Under the pieces are notes generated by a model. It was not told the origin of the DNA. It did no database searches and saw only the letters and a list, made by a program, of their open reading frames with translations. DNA of 10,806 nt from Neisseriaceae bacterium (GTDB lineage Bacteria; Pseudomonadota; Gammaproteobacteria; Burkholderiales; Neisseriaceae): NCBI GenBank assembly GCA_030146285.1, contig JASLBZ010000141.1:1-10806 (forward strand), in the 5' to 3' direction. The position numbers and the translations under genes were made by a program. Each line of letters starts with the position of its first letter. Positions within the stretch are counted from its first letter, which is position 1. Positions 1 to 7,529 of the stretch are shown here, piece after piece.

Positions 1-51
1 GTGGTCGGTTTTGTTTATGAATGGAAAAAAGGCGCACTAGAATGGGAATAG
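1..51 (+). CDS. nuoA: NADH-quinone oxidoreductase subunit A, C-terminal end only
   Basis: The first 16 codons read VVGFVYEWKKGALEWE and end in TAG. The pattern YEWKKGALEW is the conserved C-terminus of NuoA, a small three-helix membrane subunit of complex I that sits next to NuoH and NuoJ near the quinone chamber. Only this tail is in the window, so nothing can be said about its start, promoter or full length. Its last ten bases overlap the start of nuoB, as expected for the first two genes of a nuo operon. The identification rests on a short peptide, but that peptide and its position directly before nuoB agree. Confidence 0.9.
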   Translation: MVGFVYEWKKGALEWE

Positions 52-521
52 AAGGTGTTTTAGAAAAGGGCTTTATTACCACAAGCGCTGACACAGTTCT
101 AAACTACATGCGTACTGGCTCTTTGTGGCCAGTGACATTTGGTTTGGCTTGTTGTGCCGTGGAAATGATGCATGCGGGTATGGCTCGCTACGACTTAGAC
201 CGTTTCGGTATTATTTTTAGACCCAGTCCTCGCCAATCCGACTTAATGATTGTTGCGGGTACTTTGTGCAATAAAATGGCACCGGCTTTGCGTAAGGTTT
301 ATGACCAAATGGCAGACCCTCGTTGGGTTCTTTCTATGGGTTCATGCGCCAACGGTGGTGGTTACTATCACTACTCATACTCAGTTGTTCGCGGTTGTGA
401 TCGCGTCGTACCTGTGGATGTGTATGTGCCTGGTTGTCCTCCAACGGCAGAAGCATTGTTGTACGGCTTAATGCAATTGCAAAATAAAATTAAGCGCACA
501 GCAACCATCGCACGTGTATAA
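42..521 (+). CDS. nuoB: NADH-quinone oxidoreductase subunit B (cluster N2 subunit)
   Basis: NuoB carries the terminal [4Fe-4S] cluster N2, which passes electrons to quinone at the junction of the peripheral arm and the membrane. The 159-residue product has the tandem Cys37-Cys38 in FGLACCAVEMMHAG, then Cys102 in SMGSCANGGGYYHYSYS and Cys132 in YVPGCPPTAEAL, the four expected N2 ligands. The frame is open from an ATG at 21, but I chose the ATG at 42. The product then starts MGIEGVLEKGF like its homologues, an AAAGG lies at 28-32 with nine bases between it and the ATG, and the upstream ATG has no visible ribosome site and would add MEKRRTR, encoded within the nuoA tail. With this start it overlaps nuoA by ten bases; nuoC follows after ten bases. 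Length and motifs are normal for the family. Confidence 0.97.
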   Translation: MGIEGVLEKGFITTSADTVLNYMRTGSLWPVTFGLACCAVEMMHAGMARYDLDRFGIIFRPSPRQSDLMIVAGTLCNKMAPALRKVYDQMADPRWVLSMGSCANGGGYYHYSYSVVRGCDRVVPVDVYVPGCPPTAEALLYGLMQLQNKIKRTATIARV

Positions 522-531
522 GGGTTGAATA

Positions 532-1122
532 ATGAATTCTATTAAAAAATTACAGCAAAATGTAGAAGCATTTTTAGCCGGTCATTACTCATCTTTGCAA
601 TTAGAATACGGCGAACTGACCATAGAATGTAACGCCAATGACTATTTGCATGTTATGCGCACATTGCATGACCATGCAGACTTTAAATTTGAATCGTTGA
701 TTGACTTATGTGGTGTGGATTACAGCACTTATGGTGACAGCACTTGGCAAGGCAAACGCTTTGCGGTGGTGAATCACTTATTGTCAGTTAAATTGAATCA
801 ACGCATTCGTGTTCGCGTCTTTGCTGACGATGATGATTTCCCGGTGGTTGAGTCACTTGTGTCTTTGCACAATGGCGCAGATTGGTATGAGCGTGAAGCA
901 TTTGACTTGTTTGGCATTATGTTTAACAAGCATCCTGACTTGCGTCGTATCTTAACTGACTATGGTTTTGTTGGTCACCCATTCCGCAAGGATTTCCCAA
1001 TTTCTGGTTATGTTGAAATGCGTTACGACGAAGTAGAGCGTCGCGTGATTTACCAACCTGTAACCATTGAACCTCGAGAAATTATCCCTCGTGTTATTAG
1101 AGAGGAACAATACGGTGGCTAA
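532..1122 (+). CDS. nuoC: NADH-quinone oxidoreductase subunit C
   Basis: NuoC is a cofactor-free peripheral-arm subunit (the 30 kDa homologue) that packs against NuoD and NuoI. The 196-residue product has a variable N-terminal half and the diagnostic C-terminal signature at residues 118-166: WYEREAFDLFGIMF, then HPDLRRILTDYGFVGHPFRK, then DFPISGYVEMRYD. It is a separate gene here, whereas in enterobacteria it is fused to nuoD; separate genes are usual in beta- and alphaproteobacteria. AAGGG at 520-524, overlapping the nuoB stop, lies seven bases before the ATG. Its final eight bases overlap the GTG start of nuoD in another frame, suggesting coupled translation. No anomalies were seen. Confidence 0.97.
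   Translation: MNSIKKLQQNVEAFLAGHYSSLQLEYGELTIECNANDYLHVMRTLHDHADFKFESLIDLCGVDYSTYGDSTWQGKRFAVVNHLLSVKLNQRIRVRVFADDDDFPVVESLVSLHNGADWYEREAFDLFGIMFNKHPDLRRILTDYGFVGHPFRKDFPISGYVEMRYDEVERRVIYQPVTIEPREIIPRVIREEQYGG
1101..1106 (+). promoter_or_regulatory. Ribosome binding site fixing the nuoD start
   Basis: AGAGGA lies inside the 3' end of nuoC, with eight bases between it and the GTG at 1115. This is a good Shine-Dalgarno match at normal spacing, and it supports the GTG over the in-frame ATG at 1067, which has no comparable upstream purine run and lies deep within nuoC. Confidence 0.75.
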
Positions 1123-2368
1123 ATTAAGAAATTACACCATCAACTTCGGACCACAGCATCCTGCAGCGCATGGTGTATTGCGTCTGATTGTTGAACTAGA
1201 AGGTGAAACCGTTTTGCGTGTAGACCCACATATTGGTCTATTGCATCGCGGTACTGAAAAACTGGCTGAAACACGCACACACATCCAAAATCTACCTTAC
1301 ATGGACCGTTTGGACTATGTATCTATGATGTGTAATGAGCAAGCTTATTGCATGGCGATTGAAAAATTGGCTGGCATTCAAGTGCCCATCCGTGGCCAAT
1401 ACATTCGTGTGATGTTTGCTGAGATTACCCGTATTCTGAATCACTTGATGAACATTGGTTCTCAAGGTTTGGACGTCGGTGCGATGACGGCTATTTTGTA
1501 CACATTCCGTGAACGTGAAGACTTAATGGATATGTACGAAGCAGTGTCTGGTGCACGTTTGCACGCGGCATACTTCCGACCTGGTGGTGTGTACCGTGAT
1601 TTACCAGATTTCATGCCAAAATATGCTGAATCAAAATACACCAAAGGCAAAGTATTGCAACAAATGAATGCAGCCCGTGAAGGCACATTCTTGGATTTTG
1701 TTGAAGACTTTACCAATCGTTTTCCAGCTTGCGTTGATGAGTACGAAACATTATTAACCGATAACCGTATTTTCAAACAGCGTTTGGTGGGCATTTCTGT
1801 TGTTAGCCCAGAGCGTGCTTTGAACAAAGGCTTTACCGGTGTGATGTTACGTGGTTCTGGTATTGAGTGGGATTTGCGTAAACAGCAGCCTTACGATGCC
1901 TATGCCAACGTGAACTTTGAAGTGCCAGTGGGTGTGAATGGTGACTGTTACGACCGTTACTTGTGCCGTATCCATGAAATGCGCCAATCAAATGAAATCA
2001 TCAAACAGTGCGTGGCTTGGTTAAAAGCCAACCCAGGTCCTGTGATTACCGATGATCATAAATATGCGCCGCCACATCGTGCTGACATGAAATCAAACAT
2101 GGAAGACCTGATTCACCACTTTAAATTCTTCAGTGAAGGCATGCATTTGCCAGTAGGCGAAGCTTACTCAGCTGTGGAACATCCAAAAGGTGAGTTTGGT
2201 ATTTACATGGTTTCAGATGGTGCGAACAAGCCGTATCGCTTGAAGATTCGTGCGCCAGGTTTTGCGCATTTGCAAGGCTTCGACGAAATGGCTACAGGTC
2301 ACATGTTAAGTGACATTGTCGCGGTTATTAGTACGCAAGATATCGTATTCGGGGAGGTTGACCGATAA
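1115..2368 (+). CDS. nuoD: NADH-quinone oxidoreductase subunit D (quinone-site subunit), GTG start
   Basis: NuoD (49 kDa homologue, distantly related to the [NiFe]-hydrogenase large subunit) forms the quinone-binding pocket together with NuoB and NuoH. The product is 417 residues from GTG 1115, starting (M)AKLRNYTINFGPQHPAAHG. The two histidines His15 and His19 of GPQHPAAHG and Tyr68 of DRLDYVSMM correspond by motif to the His and Tyr known to hold the quinone head group. Further signatures are HIGLLHRGTEKLAE (39-52), SGARLHAAYFRPGGVYRDLP (145-164), GDCYDRYLCR (276-285) and the C-terminus DIVFGEVDR. An in-frame ATG at 1067 would add 16 residues (MNLEKLSLVLLERNNT) that overlap nuoC and match nothing expected. 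The hydrogenase metal-binding cysteines are absent, as is normal for this subunit. Its TAA overlaps the nuoE ATG by one base. Confidence 0.97.
   Translation: MAKLRNYTINFGPQHPAAHGVLRLIVELEGETVLRVDPHIGLLHRGTEKLAETRTHIQNLPYMDRLDYVSMMCNEQAYCMAIEKLAGIQVPIRGQYIRVMFAEITRILNHLMNIGSQGLDVGAMTAILYTFREREDLMDMYEAVSGARLHAAYFRPGGVYRDLPDFMPKYAESKYTKGKVLQQMNAAREGTFLDFVEDFTNRFPACVDEYETLLTDNRIFKQRLVGISVVSPERALNKGFTGVMLRGSGIEWDLRKQQPYDAYANVNFEVPVGVNGDCYDRYLCRIHEMRQSNEIIKQCVAWLKANPGPVITDDHKYAPPHRADMKSNMEDLIHHFKFFSEGMHLPVGEAYSAVEHPKGEFGIYMVSDGANKPYRLKIRAPGFAHLQGFDEMATGHMLSDIVAVISTQDIVFGEVDR
2351..2357 (+). promoter_or_regulatory. Ribosome binding site of nuoE
   Basis: GGGGAGG within the last codons of nuoD (encoding the GEV of FGEVDR) sits ten bases before the nuoE ATG. 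Together with the one-base TAATG overlap it supports the assigned start and independent ribosome loading. Confidence 0.6.
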
Positions 2369-2841
2369 TGTTGTCAGCTGAATCTAAAAAATTATTTGAT
2401 GTTGAATTGGCAAAATACCCAGCGGATCAACGCCGCTCAGCCATCATGGGCGCGCTTCGCATTGCCCAAGATGAATTGGGTTTTTTGTCAGTACAAACAA
2501 TTGAAGAAGTTGCTGCTTATATTGGTATTCCACCGGTACAAGCTTACGAAGTAGCAACTTTCTATAATATGTATGACTTGCAACCTATGGGTCAATACAA
2601 AATCACCATTTGCACCAACTTACCATGCGCATTGCGTGGTGGTGTGAATTCTGCTGAATATTTGAAAGAGAAATTGGGCATTGATTTCAATGAAACCACG
2701 CCTGATGGAAAATTCACTTTGGTTGAAGGCGAGTGCATGGGCGCTTGTGGAGATGCACCGGTTTTATTGGTTAATAACCATAAAATGTGCAGCTTCATGA
2801 CCCCTGAGGCCATTGATCAGAAATTAGCGGAGTTAAAATAA
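2368..2841 (+). CDS. nuoE: NADH-quinone oxidoreductase subunit E (cluster N1a subunit)
   Basis: NuoE is the 24 kDa homologue, a thioredoxin-like [2Fe-2S] protein that holds cluster N1a close to the FMN of NuoF in the NADH-oxidising module. The 157-residue product has an N-terminal helical part with YEVATFYNMY (60-69), then the cluster motifs CTNLPC (Cys82 and Cys87) and CMGACGDAP (Cys123 and Cys127), giving the C-x4-C and C-x3-C pattern of the family. The gene starts on the stop codon of nuoD and ends on the start codon of nuoF, both as TAATG one-base overlaps. This order nuoD-E-F and equal stoichiometry of the products are typical. Length is normal. Confidence 0.97.
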   Translation: MLSAESKKLFDVELAKYPADQRRSAIMGALRIAQDELGFLSVQTIEEVAAYIGIPPVQAYEVATFYNMYDLQPMGQYKITICTNLPCALRGGVNSAEYLKEKLGIDFNETTPDGKFTLVEGECMGACGDAPVLLVNNHKMCSFMTPEAIDQKLAELK

Positions 2842-4136
2842 TGGCGATTTTTAAATCAGGTGTTATTTTTGATGGCATGGATACCCATGACGAAGATGCA
2901 TGGAGCTTAGCAGCTTATGAATCTCGCGGTGGTTACCAAGCCTTACGCAAAATCCTAGAAAACAACATGAGCCAAGACGACGTGATTGCCGAAGTGAAAG
3001 CTTCTGGTTTACGCGGTCGTGGTGGTGCAGGTTTCCCAACAGGTTTGAAATGGAGCTTTATGCCTCGTTCATTCCCAGGTGAGAAATATGTTGTGTGCAA
3101 TACCGATGAAGGTGAGCCAGGCACATTTAAAGACCGTGACATCATGCGTTATAACCCACATGCTTTGATTGAAGGCATGATTATTGCAGGTTATGCAATG
3201 GGCGCTATCGCAGGTTATAACTATGTTCACGGTGAAATCTTTGCTGAATATTTGCGCTTTGAAGAAGCCATTGCTCAAGCGATAGCCAAAGGTTATCTGG
3301 GCAACAATATTTTGGGTACAGATTTTAACTTTAATTTGTATGCTCACCATGGTTATGGCGCTTACATTTGTGGTGAAGAAACGGCACTTTTAGAGTCTTT
3401 AGAAGGCAAAAAAGGTCAACCACGTTTCAAACCACCATTTCCTGCATCATTTGGCTTGTATGGCAAACCGACAACCATTAACAATACCGAAACATTTGCA
3501 TCTGTTCCGTTCATCATTCGTGATGGCGCGCAAAAATTTGCAGATGCCGGTAAGCCAAACAATGGTGGTACAAAATTATTCTCAGTTTCAGGTCACGTAG
3601 AGCGTCCTGGTAACTATGAGATTGCACTTGGCACTCCCTTTAGCGAGCTATTGGAAATGGCTGGTGGTATGCGTGGTGGTAAGAAATTAAAAGCTGTGAT
3701 TCCTGGAGGCTCTTCTGCTCCTGTATTGCCCGCTGACATCATGATGGACGTGACAATGGATTACGATTCTATCGCCAAAGCAGGTTCGATGTTGGGTTCT
3801 GGTGCAGTAATCGTAATGGATGAAGATGTTTGTATGGTCAAAGCTTTAGAGCGTTTGTCTTACTTCTATTATGATGAGTCTTGTGGTCAATGTACTCCTT
3901 GCCGTGAAGGTACAGGTTGGTTATACCAAATCGTACATCGCATTGAAAATGGTTTAGGACGACCTGAGGACTTGGAATTATTGGCGTCAGTGGGCAACAA
4001 CATGGCAGGGCGCACGATTTGTGCATTAGCCGATGCTGCAGTGTTCCCAGTGCGCAGTTTTACCAAGCACTTCTTGCATGAATTTGAGCATCATATTGAG
4101 CACAAAACATGCATGGTTGATCATAAATGGTTTTAA
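2841..4136 (+). CDS. nuoF: NADH-quinone oxidoreductase subunit F (NADH- and FMN-binding)
   Basis: NuoF (51 kDa homologue) is the entry point of electrons: it binds NADH and FMN and carries the [4Fe-4S] cluster N3. The 431-residue product shows the NADH-binding glycine-rich stretch GLRGRGGAGFPTGLKW (56-71), the FMN-site segment NTDEGEPGTFKDRDIM (87-102), the conserved YICGEETALLESLEGKKG (175-192), and the N3 ligands Cys348, Cys351 and Cys354 in ESCGQCTPCREG plus Cys394 in GRTICALADA. All expected residues are present. A GGAG at 2829-2832 inside nuoE precedes the ATG by eight bases. After the stop there is a 33-base gap to nuoG, the longest in the window, which contains a six-codon open frame discussed in the findings. 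Confidence 0.98.
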   Translation: MAIFKSGVIFDGMDTHDEDAWSLAAYESRGGYQALRKILENNMSQDDVIAEVKASGLRGRGGAGFPTGLKWSFMPRSFPGEKYVVCNTDEGEPGTFKDRDIMRYNPHALIEGMIIAGYAMGAIAGYNYVHGEIFAEYLRFEEAIAQAIAKGYLGNNILGTDFNFNLYAHHGYGAYICGEETALLESLEGKKGQPRFKPPFPASFGLYGKPTTINNTETFASVPFIIRDGAQKFADAGKPNNGGTKLFSVSGHVERPGNYEIALGTPFSELLEMAGGMRGGKKLKAVIPGGSSAPVLPADIMMDVTMDYDSIAKAGSMLGSGAVIVMDEDVCMVKALERLSYFYYDESCGQCTPCREGTGWLYQIVHRIENGLGRPEDLELLASVGNNMAGRTICALADAAVFPVRSFTKHFLHEFEHHIEHKTCMVDHKWF

Positions 4137-4169
4137 TGAATCTACAAAATAATTAGGATTGCCAAAGTT

Positions 4170-6464
4170 ATGCTACAGATCGAAATTGATGGCAAAGAAC
4201 TATCGGTAGAGCAGGGTAGTACGGTGATGGAAGCCGCCCACCAGGTCGGCACGTATATTCCACACTTTTGCTACCACAAAAAACTATCGATTGCGGCCAA
4301 CTGCCGTATGTGTCTTGTCGAAGTTGAAAAAGCGCCTAAGCCTTTACCAGCTTGCGCTACGCCTGTTACAGACGGGATGAAAGTGAAGACCAGCTCACCT
4401 TTAGCCAAAACGGCACAAAAAGGTGTGATGGAATTCTTGTTGATTAACCATCCATTGGATTGCCCAATTTGTGACCAAGGCGGTGAGTGCCAGTTACAAG
4501 ATTTGGCCGTGGGTTATGGTAATGGTAAGAGTCGTTACGAAGAAGGCAAACGCTCAGTAGTCGGTAAAGACATGGGACCTTTGGTTTCTGCTGCCGAAAT
4601 GAGCCGCTGTATTCACTGTACCCGTTGCGTTCGCTTTACTGAAGAAATTTCAGGCTACCAAGAAATTGGTATGGCGCACCGTGGTGAGTTCTCTGAAATT
4701 ATGCCGTATATCGGTAAAACAGTTGAATCTGAAGTTTCAGGTAACGTGATTGACTTGTGTCCTGTTGGCGCATTGACCAGCAAACCATTCCGTTATGATG
4801 CTCGTTCATGGGAATTGTCACGTCGCAAATCATTCTCTGCACATGATGCTTTGGGTAGTAACCTTATCATTCAAGTGAAAGACCATTTGGTTCGCCGTGT
4901 TTTGCCATTTGAAAATGAAGCGATTAACGAATGCTGGATTTCAGATAAAGACCGTTTCGCTTATGAAGGTTTGTATCATGAACAGCGTTTGCAAAAACCA
5001 AAAATCAAACACGGTGGTGTTTGGCATGAGGTTGATTGGCAAACGGCATTAGAATACGTAGAAAAAGGCATCCGTGGTGTGAGCAATGACTTTGGTCCTG
5101 CTGCTATCGGTGTTCTGGCTAACCCAATGAGCACGGTTGAAGAATTATTCTTGGCCCGTAAATTGGCACATGGCTTGGGTATTCACAGTATTGACAGTCG
5201 CTTACAACAACAAGATTTGCGTTTTGCTGCCAAACAGCAAGGTGCATTGTGGTTGGGTCAAAGCATTGCAGATTTTGGTCAAAATGATGCGTTCTTTGTG
5301 ATTGGTGCAGATTTGCGTCAAGAGCAAGCATTGTTGACAACCCGTTTGCGTCAAGCTGTTAAAGAAGGCTCACAAGTCTTTAGCTTGCACGCTTATGAGC
5401 AAGAATTGCACATGGCTGCTTTGCAAATGTTAGCGAACCCAAATGATTGGGCAGCTCGTTTGGCTGAAGTGATTGCTGCTGCTAAAGGTGAAGGCCTGGC
5501 TTCTGATGAAGCACAAGCCATTGCCAAAGCATTAAAAGAGCAAGAAAGCGTTTGTGTGGTATTGGGTGCTCAAGCACAAAACCATGCTGAATTCTCTCAT
5601 TTGTATTCATTGGCACAAGAATTGTCTGAAGCCACTGGTGCAAAATTGGGTATCTTGCCACAAGCTGCGAACACAGTTGGTGCCGATGTTTTGGGTTTTG
5701 TTCCTAGTAATGATGGCGCGAACATCAATGAGATGTTGGCCAAGGCTGATAAAAAAGCATTGATCTTACTGAATATTGAACCTGAAATTGACATTGCCAA
5801 TACCCAAGCGGCGAAAAAAGCATTGTTGGCTGCGCAAACCGTGATTGCAATGACAGCTTATGAAAGCGAAGGTTTATTGGAATTGGCAGATGTCTTGTTG
5901 CCAATCACACCATTTACTGAAACTTCAGGCAGCTTCATTAGCATGGAAGGTCGCTTACAAAGCTTCCATGGCGTGGTGAAACCTTTGGGTGAAGCGCGTC
6001 CTGCTTGGAAAGTAATTCGCGTTTTGGGCAATATGTTTGGTGTTGCTGGCTTTGATTACAATACATCTGAAGATGTTTTATCAGATGCGATTGACCAAGA
6101 AACCTTGCCAAGCAAATTTAACAGCCGTTTGACACAAATGGTTGCCAAAGGCGCTGAGCAAAATACTTTGGTTCGTGTTGGTGGCGTGAGTATTTACAGC
6201 ACCGACGCAATTGCTCGCCATTCTGCACCATTGCAAGCAACAACACATGCTCAAGTCCCTGTGGCCAAAGTATGTGCCGCAACATTGCAAGCATATGCAC
6301 TAGCAGAAGGTTCGGTTCAGTTAGCAACAGTGAATGGAGACGCCGTTACGGTTACCATCGCTGTAGACAATAAGCTGCCTGAAAATGTCGTTTACTTGCC
6401 AGTACACCCAGCCAATCAGGCTTTGGGTAATATGATGGCAACTGTTGAATTTAAACGAGGTTAA
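4170..6464 (+). CDS. nuoG: NADH-quinone oxidoreductase subunit G (N1b, N5, N4 subunit)
   Basis: NuoG (75 kDa homologue) relays electrons from NuoF through three clusters. In the 764-residue product the N-terminal ferredoxin domain has the N1b ligands Cys34, Cys45, Cys48 and Cys62. His94, Cys98, Cys101 and Cys107 (HPLDCPICDQGGEC) hold N5, including its unusual histidine ligand. Cys147, Cys150, Cys153 and Cys197 (CIHCTRC, DLCPVGAL) hold N4. The rest resembles the molybdopterin oxidoreductase fold that in complex I has lost its cofactor. The extra cluster N7 found in E. coli and Thermus is not supported: the C-x2-C-x3-C position reads AHDALGSN, and the fourth ligand position appears to be serine in NECWISDKDRF. 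AGGA at 4155-4158 lies 11 bases before the ATG, a weakish site. The second half is more divergent, as is usual. Two DUS-like 12-mers lie in its 3' third. Confidence 0.97.
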   Translation: MLQIEIDGKELSVEQGSTVMEAAHQVGTYIPHFCYHKKLSIAANCRMCLVEVEKAPKPLPACATPVTDGMKVKTSSPLAKTAQKGVMEFLLINHPLDCPICDQGGECQLQDLAVGYGNGKSRYEEGKRSVVGKDMGPLVSAAEMSRCIHCTRCVRFTEEISGYQEIGMAHRGEFSEIMPYIGKTVESEVSGNVIDLCPVGALTSKPFRYDARSWELSRRKSFSAHDALGSNLIIQVKDHLVRRVLPFENEAINECWISDKDRFAYEGLYHEQRLQKPKIKHGGVWHEVDWQTALEYVEKGIRGVSNDFGPAAIGVLANPMSTVEELFLARKLAHGLGIHSIDSRLQQQDLRFAAKQQGALWLGQSIADFGQNDAFFVIGADLRQEQALLTTRLRQAVKEGSQVFSLHAYEQELHMAALQMLANPNDWAARLAEVIAAAKGEGLASDEAQAIAKALKEQESVCVVLGAQAQNHAEFSHLYSLAQELSEATGAKLGILPQAANTVGADVLGFVPSNDGANINEMLAKADKKALILLNIEPEIDIANTQAAKKALLAAQTVIAMTAYESEGLLELADVLLPITPFTETSGSFISMEGRLQSFHGVVKPLGEARPAWKVIRVLGNMFGVAGFDYNTSEDVLSDAIDQETLPSKFNSRLTQMVAKGAEQNTLVRVGGVSIYSTDAIARHSAPLQATTHAQVPVAKVCAATLQAYALAEGSVQLATVNGDAVTVTIAVDNKLPENVVYLPVHPANQALGNMMATVEFKRG
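5924..5935 (-). repeat. DNA uptake sequence-like 12-mer inside nuoG
   Basis: On the minus strand this reads AAGCTGCCTGAA. It is identical to the plus-strand site at 6372 and differs at one base from AGGCTGCCTGAA, a DUS dialect I recall for Simonsiella. It encodes the conserved TSGSF of NuoG, so it may be codon coincidence; the support is the repeated 12-mer and the nearby stronger sites. Confidence 0.45.
6372..6383 (+). repeat. DNA uptake sequence-like 12-mer near the nuoG 3' end
   Basis: AAGCTGCCTGAA, the second copy of the 12-mer at 5924-5935 in opposite orientation. It encodes NKLPE in a poorly conserved part of the NuoG C-terminal domain, where protein constraint is weaker. It keeps the GCTGCCTGAA core and the CTG that is invariant in DUS dialects. 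Confidence 0.55.
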
Positions 6465-6466
6465 TC

Positions 6467-7513
6467 ATGGAAGCTTGGTTTCAAGAGTTATTAGGAATGC
6501 AATGGGGCTGGATTGTTTCGATTTTGGTTAAAATCGTTATTATCTTGATTCCCATGATTTTAAGCGTTGCGTACTTGACTTATTTTGAACGTAAAGTCAT
6601 TGGTTTCATGCAATTGCGCATGGGTCCAAACGTAACAGGTCCTTATGGTTTGATTCAGCCATTTGCTGACGTGGTTAAACTGTTGATGAAAGAGATTATT
6701 CGCCCAACTCAGGCGAATAAAGGCTTGTATTTATTGGCCCCTGTTTTGTCTATCATGCCTGCATTTGCAGCATGGGCAGTGATTCCATTTTCAGAAAACT
6801 GGTGGTTAACCAACGTCAATGCTGGTTTGTTGTACATCATGGCAGTGACTGCTTTTGGTGTATACGGCATCATCATTGCCGGTTGGGCATCAAACTCAAA
6901 ATATGCCATGCTTGGCGCAATGCGTGCATCTGCTCAAATGATTTCTTATGAAATCGGTATGGGCTTTGCATTGGTTGCGGTGGTGATGGTTTCAGGCAGC
7001 CTGAACTTCCTAGACATCGTTGGCAATCAAGGCCACGGTATCATGGGCGGTTCAGTGTTCTCATGGAACTGGTTACCACTTTTCCCATTGTTTGTCGTAT
7101 ACCTGATTTCAGGTGTGGCGGAAACAAACCGTGCGCCATTTGACGTTGCGGAAGGGGAGTCTGAGATTGTTGCGGGTTTCCACGTGGAATACTCGGGTAT
7201 GGCTTTTGCTGCGTTCTTCTTGGCAGAGTACATCAACATGATCTTGGTAGCAGCTTTGGTTTCATTGCTATTCTTAGGCGGTTGGTTGTCTCCATTTCCT
7301 GCAAGCTGGGACTTCGTTGGTGCATCTGGCGCTTGGTGGATGTTCATTAAAATGGCGATGGTGTTGTACTGCTTCTTGTGGTTCCGTGCAACGTTCCCAC
7401 GTTTCCGTTACGACCAAATCATGCGCTTGGGTTGGAAAATTTTCATTCCAGTAACCATCATTTGGATTGTGGTTTTGAGTATCTGGATGATTTCTCCAGT
7501 AAGTCTATGGTAA
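6467..7513 (+). CDS. nuoH: NADH-quinone oxidoreductase subunit H (membrane, quinone chamber)
   Basis: NuoH (ND1 homologue) is the membrane subunit that forms the quinone entry channel with NuoB and NuoD and links quinone reduction to the proton pumps. The 348-residue product is strongly hydrophobic, consistent with eight membrane helices. It has the signatures YFERKVIGFMQLRMGPN (39-55) followed by GPYGLIQPFADVVKLL (58-73), and the acidic loop ETNRAPFDVAEGESEIVAGF (219-238), where conserved Glu and Asp residues face the quinone cavity. GAGG at 6457-6460 in the end of nuoG precedes the ATG by six bases, and only two bases separate the genes. The interior holds a palindromic DUS site at 6991-7005. 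Length and motifs are normal. Confidence 0.98.
   Translation: MEAWFQELLGMQWGWIVSILVKIVIILIPMILSVAYLTYFERKVIGFMQLRMGPNVTGPYGLIQPFADVVKLLMKEIIRPTQANKGLYLLAPVLSIMPAFAAWAVIPFSENWWLTNVNAGLLYIMAVTAFGVYGIIIAGWASNSKYAMLGAMRASAQMISYEIGMGFALVAVVMVSGSLNFLDIVGNQGHGIMGGSVFSWNWLPLFPLFVVYLISGVAETNRAPFDVAEGESEIVAGFHVEYSGMAFAAFFLAEYINMILVAALVSLLFLGGWLSPFPASWDFVGASGAWWMFIKMAMVLYCFLWFRATFPRFRYDQIMRLGWKIFIPVTIIWIVVLSIWMISPVSLW
6994..7005 (+). repeat. DNA uptake sequence (AGGCAGCCTGAA) inside nuoH
   Basis: Exact match to the 12-mer AGGCAGCCTGAA that I recall as a Kingella-type DUS dialect. The same 12-mer recurs at 8950. It sits in a perfect 7-base inverted repeat, TTCAGGC-A-GCCTGAA (6991-7005), so the minus strand reads AGGCTGCCTGAA, a second dialect. 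A specified 12-mer is expected about 0.001 times on two strands of this length, so two copies are unlikely by chance. Confidence 0.75.
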
Positions 7514-7529
7514 GGATACGAGAGCGAAA

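Noticed and set aside
1462..1827. A 121-codon open frame antisense to nuoD
   Set aside because: Fully within the conserved nuoD coding region, with no plausible motif; treated as a shadow.
4649..4660. Minus-strand TGGTAGCCTGAA in nuoG as another uptake sequence
   Set aside because: Two mismatches to AGGCAGCCTGAA in coding sequence for SGYQ; too degenerate to count.
6991..7005. Palindrome in nuoH as a transcription terminator
   Set aside because: The arms are separated by one base, there is no following T run, and it lies mid-gene in an operon that continues downstream.
7027..7347. A 106-codon antisense frame in nuoH
   Set aside because: Polar translation opposite hydrophobic helix codons, the usual shadow of a membrane protein gene.
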